5,051 bases of DNA, taken from the NCBI GenBank assembly GCA_964605575.1, contig CAZSDG010000053.1:1-5051 (forward strand), given 5' to 3'. This DNA comes from JAAZHN01 sp964605575 (lineage in GTDB: Bacteria; Bacillota_I; Bacilli_A; RF39; UBA660). Under the pieces are notes generated by a model. That model saw only the letters and a program-made list of their open reading frames with translations. It did no database searches and was not told where the DNA came from. Below are positions 1-5,051 of this stretch, piece after piece; the stretch's first letter is position 1; each line of letters starts with the position of its first letter. A program made the translations under genes and the position numbers.

Positions 1-55
1 TAGTCGTTTATTTTTTATTTTAGTACTTTTCGTGCACTTTCTATTTTATTCAACC

Positions 56-179
56 CTCATGTGCTTGTCAATGATTCTAATTCTAAAACATTATATGACG
101 ATTGGTTAAATAATAACGACTCATGTGCTAGTCAATGATTCTCATTCAAAATATTATATGATGATTGGCTAAATAATAA
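56..179. repeat. Imperfect tandem direct repeat, two ~60-bp copies
   Basis: Copy 1 is 56-116 (61 bp) and copy 2 is 120-179 (60 bp), separated by 3 bp, so the start-to-start period is 64 bp. Both copies begin CTCATGTGCT and end AAATAATAA. By hand alignment they differ at five substitutions and one single-base indel, about 90% identity. The first 23 bases differ at one position only. The copies lie 12-75 bp upstream of the promoter candidates of the first gene. There are no obvious terminal inverted repeats and no target-site duplication, so I do not call an insertion element. The origin is unknown: it could be a local duplication of non-coding DNA, of the tail of a decayed gene, or a dispersed genomic repeat. 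Confidence 0.85.
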
Positions 180-190
180 TGTTAATTGTA

Positions 191-219
191 TTGACTTTGT
201 TTAATAATCTGCCTAAAAC
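191..219 (+). promoter_or_regulatory. Candidate sigma-A promoter (-35/-10) for the three-gene operon
   Basis: TTGACT at 191-196 matches five of six bases of the -35 consensus. A 17-bp spacer leads to TAAAAC at 214-219, which matches four of six bases of TATAAT. Transcription would start near 226 and give a leader of about 50 nt before the ATG at 276. The -10 is weak, and in AT-rich DNA such matches arise by chance. It competes with the extended -10 at 249-257; both may be used. Confidence 0.35.
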
Positions 220-248
220 AAAATTTTATACCATTTAATATAAGTATT

Positions 249-257
249 TGTTATAAT
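249..257 (+). promoter_or_regulatory. Candidate extended -10 promoter just upstream of the first gene
   Basis: TG at 249-250, one base, then a perfect TATAAT at 252-257 forms a consensus extended -10 (TGnTATAAT). No good -35 lies 16-18 bp upstream, where the sequence reads TACCAT or similar, but extended -10 promoters tolerate that. Initiation would fall near 264, right at the ribosome binding site, giving a leader of only about 12 nt. That is short for a Shine-Dalgarno-led message, so the motif may serve only in part or be fortuitous. Confidence 0.4.
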
Positions 258-263
258 TTATTT

Positions 264-270
264 AGGTGAT
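264..270 (+). promoter_or_regulatory. Ribosome binding site of the LtaS-like gene
   Basis: AGGTGAT at 264-270 is complementary to the 3' end of 16S rRNA, with the AGGTG core 7 nt before the ATG at 276. An in-frame TGA at 267-269 lies inside this site, so 276 is the first possible ATG and the start is well fixed. Confidence 0.8.
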
Positions 271-275
271 TAATA

Positions 276-2213
276 ATGGAGCCTCCGACTAAACGTTTGT
301 TTTTTAATTATTTTTTTATATTTCTTTATTTAGAATTATTATTTAAAATAGTTATCTTTGGTTTTAAGAGTGTATTTACATTTGATACTGTGATGATGAT
401 TATATTTATATTACCTATTTCAATGTTTTTTACATTAATTAGTAAGGTGTTTAAGGCTAAGATAAATGTTTTTTTAGTTAGTATATTTACTTTTATTATT
501 TGTTTTTGGTATGGGATAGAATTATTTATTAAAAGAATATTTAATTCTTTTTTTTCTATTTCTTCATTAAGTATTGCTGGTCAAGTCGCGGATTTTAAAG
601 AAGAAGCAGTAAGTATGCTACTAAGTGATTGGTGGATAGTTCTTTTACTTTTTGTGCCTTTTATATATATTTTAATGATGAATAAAAAAATTGATCTATT
701 TAGATATCATAGGGTAGATTGGTTGAAGAATGGTTTAGTATTTTTAGCAATGATATTAGTTTTTTTTCTAGTATCATTCTTTACTAAATCAGTTCATCAA
801 ACTCATAAATTATTTTATTATGAAGTTAATAATGACTTAAATATTGAAAAAATGGGTGTTAGTGCAGGTACTTATTTAGAAGTTAAAAGAATAATAATTC
901 CTTTTGAAGAAAGTATTGTTATTAATCCAAAAGATAAACCTTCAAGTAGTAAAAAAGAAGAACCAGAAGAAATTGTTTATAAACCAAATATTTTAAATAT
1001 AGATTTTGAGACAATGATTAGTAATGAAAAGGGTAAGACTTTAAAAAGAATGCATGAGTATTTTAATAATGATACAGGAACATTACAAAATGAATATACG
1101 GGCTTCTTTAAGGGAAAGAATTTAATATATATAGTTGCTGAGAGTTTTAGTGATATTGCAGTTTCAGAAAATTTAACACCTACTTTATATAAGTTAACAA
1201 ATGAATCATTTGTTTTTGAAAACTTTTATACACCGGTTAATTTAAGTACTATTGGGGGAGAGTTTCAAGCAATAACGGGTTATTTTGCTGATCTTGCAGT
1301 TTTAGGTAAACAGTGGAAAACGGGATCAACTAATAATTCATTTGGTTTAGCGCATAAATTTAAAGAAATAAATTATAATACATATGCATTTCATAATCAT
1401 ACATATGTATTTCAAAGTCGTCATGTTTATTTAAAGAGTTTAGGTTTTAATAATTATATAGGTTGTAAGAATGGCATGGAAAAATTAATTAACTGTAATA
1501 TATGGCCAAAGAGTGATATTGAGTTATTTGATAAAACGGTAGATAAATATGCTTCTAATGAGCCATTTATGACTTATTATATGACTAATTCTGGTCATAT
1601 GAAGTATGAAAATACTTGGATGTATAAAAAATATAAAGATATTGTTGGTAATTTACCATATAATTTAAAAGTAAAAGGATATTTAGCATCTGCGGTTGAA
1701 CTTGATAAAGCTTTAGAAAGATTAATTGAAAAATTAAAGGAAAATAATGTCTTAGATAATACAGTTATTGTTTTAGTCGCGGATCATTATCCCTATGACT
1801 TTACATTGGATGAAGTTAATTCGGTTAATAAAACTAATAAAGATGAAGTAATCGAACAAAATAGAAATAAATTAATTATTTGGAATAGTAAAATGGAGAA
1901 AAAAGTAATAGAAAAGATCGCTAATCAAATTGATGTAATTCCAACTGTTTATAATTTATTTGGAATTAATTATGATTCAAGATTATTTATGGGTAAAGAT
2001 ATATTAAGTACTGAACCAGGACTGGCTTTCTTTAAAAACCGTAGTTGGGTAAGTGATTATGGGAAGTACTATTCTAAAACAAAAGAATTTGTCCCAACTT
2101 CCGAAAAACAAATTCCTGAAGATTATGTTAAAATAGTTAATGGAATTGTCGGCAATAGAATTAATATGAGTAGATTAATATTCGAACAAAATTATTATGC
2201 AAAATTGAGGTGA
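276..2213 (+). CDS. LTA synthase (LtaS)-family membrane phosphoglycerol transferase / sulfatase-fold enzyme
   Basis: The 645-residue protein has the architecture of LtaS: five hydrophobic segments at about residues 8-30, 36-57, 62-86, 117-135 and 153-170, a K/E/S-rich linker near 218-235, then an extracellular alkaline-phosphatase-superfamily domain from about 280 to 600. LtaS enzymes polymerise glycerol phosphate from phosphatidylglycerol on the outer membrane face. By alignment to S. aureus LtaS, metal and catalytic residues are present: E289 (in VAESF), the nucleophile T325 (in LSTIGGEF), H441 (in SGHMKY), and D503-H504 (in VADHYPY). The substrate-site residues H347 and R356 of LtaS match H373 and R382, while D349 and W354 are replaced by H375 and Q380. 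Length is typical (LtaS 646 aa). No clear signal-peptidase AxA site follows helix 5, so the protein may stay membrane-anchored. The family is certain; the exact substrate (true LTA synthase, primase or another phosphoglycerol transferase) is not. It heads the operon, and its TGA stop lies 6 nt before the next start. Confidence 0.9.
   Translation: MEPPTKRLFFNYFFIFLYLELLFKIVIFGFKSVFTFDTVMMIIFILPISMFFTLISKVFKAKINVFLVSIFTFIICFWYGIELFIKRIFNSFFSISSLSIAGQVADFKEEAVSMLLSDWWIVLLLFVPFIYILMMNKKIDLFRYHRVDWLKNGLVFLAMILVFFLVSFFTKSVHQTHKLFYYEVNNDLNIEKMGVSAGTYLEVKRIIIPFEESIVINPKDKPSSSKKEEPEEIVYKPNILNIDFETMISNEKGKTLKRMHEYFNNDTGTLQNEYTGFFKGKNLIYIVAESFSDIAVSENLTPTLYKLTNESFVFENFYTPVNLSTIGGEFQAITGYFADLAVLGKQWKTGSTNNSFGLAHKFKEINYNTYAFHNHTYVFQSRHVYLKSLGFNNYIGCKNGMEKLINCNIWPKSDIELFDKTVDKYASNEPFMTYYMTNSGHMKYENTWMYKKYKDIVGNLPYNLKVKGYLASAVELDKALERLIEKLKENNVLDNTVIVLVADHYPYDFTLDEVNSVNKTNKDEVIEQNRNKLIIWNSKMEKKVIEKIANQIDVIPTVYNLFGINYDSRLFMGKDILSTEPGLAFFKNRSWVSDYGKYYSKTKEFVPTSEKQIPEDYVKIVNGIVGNRINMSRLIFEQNYYAKLR
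2208..2213 (+). promoter_or_regulatory. Ribosome binding site of asnB, overlapping the upstream stop codon
   Basis: AGGTGA at 2208-2213 consists of the last sense codon (AGG) and the TGA stop of the LtaS-like gene, 6 nt before the ATG at 2220. This is strong complementarity at normal spacing, and the arrangement suggests translational coupling of the two genes. Confidence 0.8.
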
Positions 2214-2219
2214 TGTTTA

Positions 2220-4034
2220 ATGTGTGGAATAGTTGGAATAGTTAGTAAAAGTAAAAATAAAGAAAAAGAACTGAAGAAGATGATGGATAGAATTCGTCAT
2301 CGTGGACCTGATGGTGATGGTAATTATATCGATGGTGACTTTGCTTTAGGACACCTAAGATTATCCATAATTGACCTTAAAACAGGTTCACAGCCAATGA
2401 TTAGTCAAAACAAAAACTTTGTTATTGTTTTTAATGGGGAAATATATAATTATTTAGAATTAAAAAGTGAATTAGAAAGTCTTGGTTATAAATTTAAAAC
2501 TAAAAGTGATACAGAAGTATTATTAACTATGTTTGAAGAATATGGTGAAAAAATGTTACCTAAACTAAGAGGGATGTTTGCTTTTGTTATTTATGATAAA
2601 TTTAGAAAAGAAATATTTGGGGCTAGAGATCACTTTGGTATTAAACCACTATATTACTATCATAAAGATGATGTATTTTTGTTTGCCTCAGAAATAAAAG
2701 CATTTATGGATCATCCAAAATTTAAAAAAGAATTAAATGAAAAAGTATTACCATTATACTTATCATTTAATTATTCACCAACTGAAGAAACATTTTTTAA
2801 GGATGTTAAAAAGTTAGAACCAGGAAGATTTTTTAAATATAGTGATGGAGTCTTACAAATAAATAGATATTTTAAAATAACTTTTGATGAAACAGAAAGA
2901 CCATATAAAAAAACAGTTAATGAAATAGATAAAGTAATAAAAGATTCAGTTAATAAGCACTTAATTAGTGATGTTGAAGTCGGATCATTTTTAAGTAGTG
3001 GGATTGATTCTTCATATATTGTTTCATTAGCTAAACCAAAGAAAACATATACGATTGGTTATGAAATCTCTAAGTATGATGAAACAAATTATGCTAAAGA
3101 ATTGGCAGATATCCTAAAATTAGAAAATAAAACTCATATCATTACTAAAGAAGAATACTTTAAAGAAGTACCAAATATTTTATATCATTTAGATGAACCA
3201 TTATCAGATCCAGCCGCGGTTAGTTTATATTTTGTATCTAAATTAGCTAGTAAAGATGTAAAGGTTGTTTTATCTGGCGAAGGCGCGGATGAATTATTCG
3301 GCGGTTATAACTATTATAGAGAAGTAGTAGATATGGCATTTTATAATAAGATTCCTTATTTTATCAGAAGACCAATTGGATTACTTGCTTCACTATTTGG
3401 GGAAAGAAGAGGGATAAACTTCTTAGTTAGACGTGGACAAAAATTAGAAGATAATTATATTGGAGTTACAAAAGTATTTAGTGAAAAAGAAAGAAAGAAA
3501 ATATTACTTAATACAGATAATATAATTAAAAATAAAGAAATAACAAAACATATATATGAAGAACAAGCAGGTCAAAATGATGTAATTAAGATGCAAGCAA
3601 TCGATATAAATTTTTGGTTAATTAAAGATATTTTACAAAAAGCGGATAAAATGACAATGGCTTCTTCAATAGAAGGTCGAGTACCATTTACTGATATTGA
3701 AGTATTTAATGTCGCGAGAACATTAAATTTTGATGCTAAAGTTACAAAAGAAAATACTAAAGTAGCTCTAAGAGAAGCAGCAAAAAGATATATTCCAACA
3801 GAGGCTTATAATAAGAAAAAGTTAGGTTTTCCAGTCCCTTTAAGAGAGTGGCTGAAAGAAAAAGAAATATATGATAAGATAAGGGTAGATTTCAACGGTG
3901 AGGTTGCTAAAAAGTTTTTCAAAATAGAACAAATTAATAAAATATTAGATGACCATTACTTAGGAAAAAAAGATAATTATAAAAAAGTATGGACTATTTA
4001 TTGTTTTATTATTTGGTATAAACAATATTTTTAG
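2220..4034 (+). CDS. asnB: Glutamine-hydrolysing asparagine synthetase (AsnB family)
   Basis: The 604-residue protein has both AsnB domains. The N-terminal Ntn glutaminase domain (about 2-200) starts MCGIVGI, so Cys2 becomes the nucleophile after Met removal. It also has RHRGPDG at 26-32, R47, FNGEIYN at 71-77, SDTE at 96-99 and RDHFGIKPLYY at 136-146. The C-terminal synthetase domain carries the ATP-pyrophosphate loop SSGIDSS at 259-265 (second Gly of the usual SGGxDS replaced by Ser), LSGEGADELFGGY at 351-363, DKMTM at 476-480, EGRVPF at 485-490 and KLGFPVP at 534-540. The reaction expected of the family is Asp + Gln + ATP to Asn + Glu + AMP + PPi in the cytoplasm. The start is fixed by Cys2. 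Some Bacillota AsnB homologues instead amidate meso-diaminopimelate of peptidoglycan precursors, and family members also occur in surface-polysaccharide loci; the LtaS-like neighbour makes an envelope role possible but does not prove it. No key residue is missing and no frameshift is seen. Confidence 0.93.
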   Translation: MCGIVGIVSKSKNKEKELKKMMDRIRHRGPDGDGNYIDGDFALGHLRLSIIDLKTGSQPMISQNKNFVIVFNGEIYNYLELKSELESLGYKFKTKSDTEVLLTMFEEYGEKMLPKLRGMFAFVIYDKFRKEIFGARDHFGIKPLYYYHKDDVFLFASEIKAFMDHPKFKKELNEKVLPLYLSFNYSPTEETFFKDVKKLEPGRFFKYSDGVLQINRYFKITFDETERPYKKTVNEIDKVIKDSVNKHLISDVEVGSFLSSGIDSSYIVSLAKPKKTYTIGYEISKYDETNYAKELADILKLENKTHIITKEEYFKEVPNILYHLDEPLSDPAAVSLYFVSKLASKDVKVVLSGEGADELFGGYNYYREVVDMAFYNKIPYFIRRPIGLLASLFGERRGINFLVRRGQKLEDNYIGVTKVFSEKERKKILLNTDNIIKNKEITKHIYEEQAGQNDVIKMQAIDINFWLIKDILQKADKMTMASSIEGRVPFTDIEVFNVARTLNFDAKVTKENTKVALREAAKRYIPTEAYNKKKLGFPVPLREWLKEKEIYDKIRVDFNGEVAKKFFKIEQINKILDDHYLGKKDNYKKVWTIYCFIIWYKQYF

Positions 4035-4040
4035 AAAGGT
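4035..4040 (+). promoter_or_regulatory. Ribosome binding site of the nucleotidyltransferase gene
   Basis: AAAGGT at 4035-4040 follows directly after the TAG stop of asnB (4032-4034), with GG ending 8 nt before the ATG at 4048. The 13-nt intergenic gap holds only this site, consistent with cotranscription. Confidence 0.7.
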
Positions 4041-4047
4041 TGATAAA

Positions 4048-4941
4048 ATGAACAAAACATTATTAATAATGGCAGCAGGCATGGGAAGTAGATTTGGTGG
4101 TTTAAAACAAATTGAACCTATCGGACCTAATGGAGAATTCTTAATTGATTACTCAATATATGATGCAATTAAAGCAGGATTTACAAAAGTAGTATTTATC
4201 ATTAAAGAAGAAAACTATGATGTATTTAAAGAAACAATAGGAGCAAGAATTGATGATAAAATACCTGTTGAATATGTATTTCAAAAATTAACTGATTTAC
4301 CAGAAGGGATAAGTTTACCAGAAGGTAGAGAAAAACCATGGGGTACAGGACATGCAATTATGAGTGCTAAAAACAATATAAATGAACCATTCGCAGTTAT
4401 AAATGCTGATGATTTCTATGGTAGAGATTCATATATGATTTTAGCAGATCACTTAGATAATAATCCAAATAGTTGGGTTAATATCGGTTATATGGCAACA
4501 AATACATTAAGTGAATATGGACCTGCTAAAAGGGGAGTATGTAATCAAGATGGTGACAACTTAATTAGTATTACTGAAAGCTCAGTCGAAAGAAAAGATG
4601 GAATAATAACTGCATCACCTCTTAATGGCAGTGAACCATATACTATTAATGATGATACATTAGTATCAATGAATATGTTTGGTTTTACTCCAGATTTATT
4701 CCAAATACTAGATCGTGACTTTGTTAAGTTTTTAAAAAATAACAAAGATCCATTAAAAGGAGAATTCTTAATTCCAGATATAGTCGCAAGATGTGTTGAA
4801 AATAAAGAAAAAGAAGTAAAACTCAAAAAAACAACCGCTAAGTGGTTAGGTATGACTTATAAAGAAGACAAAGACATGGTTATCAAAGAAATAAAAAAAT
4901 TAGTTGATAATGGTGAATATCCAAATAATTTATGGGACTAA
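4048..4941 (+). CDS. Nucleotidyltransferase family protein (sugar-phosphate nucleotidylyltransferase fold)
   Basis: The 297-residue cytoplasmic protein opens with a Rossmann strand and the nucleotide-binding signature AAGMGSRFGG at 9-18 followed by K20, the GxGxRxxxxxK pattern of NTP_transferase enzymes that condense an NTP with a phosphorylated sugar or alcohol. Further family marks are PWGTGHA at 97-103 (base and substrate pocket), NADDFYG at 119-125 with metal-binding Asp at 121/122, SMNMFGF at 207-213, GEFLIPDIV at 238-246 and WLGMTYKED at 266-274. Length is typical of a stand-alone transferase; there is no C-terminal left-handed beta-helix as in GlmU. Which NTP and which phosphorylated acceptor it uses cannot be read from the sequence, so no gene symbol is given. 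As last gene of the operon, next to an LtaS-like enzyme, it could supply an activated building block for an envelope polymer (inference). The start is supported by the ribosome binding site and by the Rossmann strand beginning at residue 3. Confidence 0.85.
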   Translation: MNKTLLIMAAGMGSRFGGLKQIEPIGPNGEFLIDYSIYDAIKAGFTKVVFIIKEENYDVFKETIGARIDDKIPVEYVFQKLTDLPEGISLPEGREKPWGTGHAIMSAKNNINEPFAVINADDFYGRDSYMILADHLDNNPNSWVNIGYMATNTLSEYGPAKRGVCNQDGDNLISITESSVERKDGIITASPLNGSEPYTINDDTLVSMNMFGFTPDLFQILDRDFVKFLKNNKDPLKGEFLIPDIVARCVENKEKEVKLKKTTAKWLGMTYKEDKDMVIKEIKKLVDNGEYPNNLWD

Positions 4942-4956
4942 TAAATAGTCCTTTTT
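4935..4956 (+). terminator. Rho-independent terminator overlapping the stop codon of the last gene
   Basis: GGACTA at 4935-4940 pairs perfectly with TAGTCC at 4946-4951 around a 5-nt loop (ATAAA), followed by five T at 4952-4956. A G-T wobble between 4934 and 4952 could extend the stem. The TAA stop codon (4939-4941) lies in the stem and loop, so the hairpin starts inside the coding sequence. The stem is short with three G-C pairs, so termination may be only partial, but hairpin plus T run sits exactly where the operon should end. Confidence 0.65.
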
Positions 4957-4998
4957 ATGTGTCAAGTAAAGAAAATAAAAATGAAAAAACAAATAAAA

Positions 4999-5016
4999 TA
5001 TGTTAAACTTAACATA
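4999..5016. promoter_or_regulatory. 18-bp palindrome, candidate operator
   Basis: TATGTTAA (4999-5006) and TTAACATA (5009-5016) are perfect inverted 8-bp arms around a 2-bp centre (AC). It lies after the terminator hairpin, directly before a possible extended -10 (TGATAATAT at 5018-5026) and a possible start codon at 5025. No T run follows and the stem holds two G-C pairs, so a dimeric repressor site is likelier than a terminator. No regulator is visible in the window. Confidence 0.4.
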
Positions 5017-5024
5017 GTGATAAT

Positions 5025-5051
5025 ATGAAAGATAAAAAACTATTTATTACA
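5025..5051 (+). CDS. Possible start of a further gene, cut by the window edge
   Basis: An ATG at 5025 opens a frame reading MKDKKLFIT that stays open to the last base. Nine codons are too few to assign a family. The only Shine-Dalgarno-like sequence is AGTGAT at 5016-5021, poor and close to the ATG. The ATG also overlaps the candidate extended -10 at 5018-5026, so at most one of the two readings is right. It is listed because the position, after a terminator and a palindrome, is where the next transcription unit would begin. Confidence 0.25.

Noticed and set aside
2..109. Hydrophobic open stretch (SRLFFILVLFVHF..., ending TAA at 107-109) as the tail of an upstream membrane protein
   Set aside because: It is only 35 codons with no family signature, its codon choice (CTC, ACC, GTG, CAC) is unlike the three real genes, and in the second repeat copy the same frame is broken at once by TAG. 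It could be a real C-terminus, but this cannot be supported without upstream sequence.
61..138. Small ORF starting GTG at 61 across the first repeat (VLVNDSNSK..., stop TGA at 136-138)
   Set aside because: There is no Shine-Dalgarno sequence before the GTG, it is 25 codons long, and the second repeat copy carries a frameshifting deletion. It is treated as part of the repeat.
196..222. TTTGTTT/AAACAAA inverted repeat as a terminator of an upstream gene
   Set aside because: The 7-bp stem has a single G-C pair and a 13-nt loop with no clean T run, so it is too unstable.
1..275. CRISPR, riboswitch or tRNA in the upstream region
   Set aside because: There are only two repeat copies with a 3-bp spacer, no cloverleaf, and no recognisable conserved riboswitch core.
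590..3720. Recurring CGCG tetramers (for example near 596, 1778, 3216, 3284 and 3712) as a restriction or modification motif
   Set aside because: They are few, lie in Ala/Val codons within genes, and their number is not clearly above chance for this base composition.
4297..4325. Two 11-bp direct repeats (TTACCAGAAGG, 18-bp period) inside the nucleotidyltransferase gene
   Set aside because: They encode the LPEG...LPEG stretch before PWGTGHA, which resembles the normal sequence of this family, so this is not a recent duplication.
4545..4826. Minus-strand open frame of 93 codons
   Set aside because: It lies wholly inside the nucleotidyltransferase gene, whose conserved motifs are on the + strand. 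It shows no recognisable domain and no ribosome binding site, and is a shadow of the real gene.
4938..4965. Minus-strand TTGACA (complement of 4960-4965) as an antisense promoter
   Set aside because: The -35 is perfect, but the best -10 at 16 bp is TATTAG (4 of 6). It would transcribe antisense into the nucleotidyltransferase gene through the terminator hairpin, with no minus-strand gene to serve.
4957..5028. 23-codon ORF (MCQVKKIKM..., stop TGA 5026-5028) overlapping the possible start at 5025 by ATGA
   Set aside because: It begins right after the terminator T run with no ribosome binding site and is low-complexity Lys-rich sequence expected from A-rich spacer DNA. A leader peptide is possible but unsupported.

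Overview
The window is very AT-rich and carries three complete genes on the + strand in tight succession, with short non-coding flanks. All three are bacterial. Every Trp codon I checked is TGG, and TGA ends the first gene, so the standard code (table 11) is in use and not the Mycoplasma/Spiroplasma code. AT richness, AGGTGA-type ribosome binding sites and the protein families suggest a low-GC Bacillota or a standard-code Mollicutes-like lineage (for example Acholeplasma, Haloplasma, RF39 or Izemoplasma relatives, or Erysipelotrichia). This placement is inferred from style, not from a marker gene.

Layout. Positions 1-275 hold no convincing gene. They contain a near-perfect direct repeat of about 60 bp (56-116 and 120-179), then two promoter candidates and a ribosome binding site. 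Positions 276-2213 encode a five-helix membrane enzyme of the lipoteichoic acid synthase (LtaS) / alkaline-phosphatase-like family. Positions 2220-4034 encode a full-length glutamine-dependent asparagine synthetase (AsnB type). Positions 4048-4941 encode a nucleotidyltransferase of the sugar-phosphate nucleotidylyltransferase fold. A compact hairpin with a T run, overlapping the last stop codon, probably terminates the operon. Positions 4957-5051 are spacer with an 18-bp palindrome (4999-5016) and perhaps the first codons of another gene at 5025.

How the genes may work together. Gene gaps of 6 and 13 nt, each holding or adjoining a ribosome binding site, and the absence of internal terminators point to one transcript. 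An LtaS-like enzyme, an AsnB-family amidotransferase and a nucleotide-activating transferase are all compatible with building or decorating a cell-envelope polymer. AsnB could equally be plain asparagine biosynthesis. I see no clearly undescribed system. The items most worth a second look are the upstream tandem repeat, the altered substrate-site residues of the LtaS-like protein, the gene combination itself, and the palindrome near the right edge.
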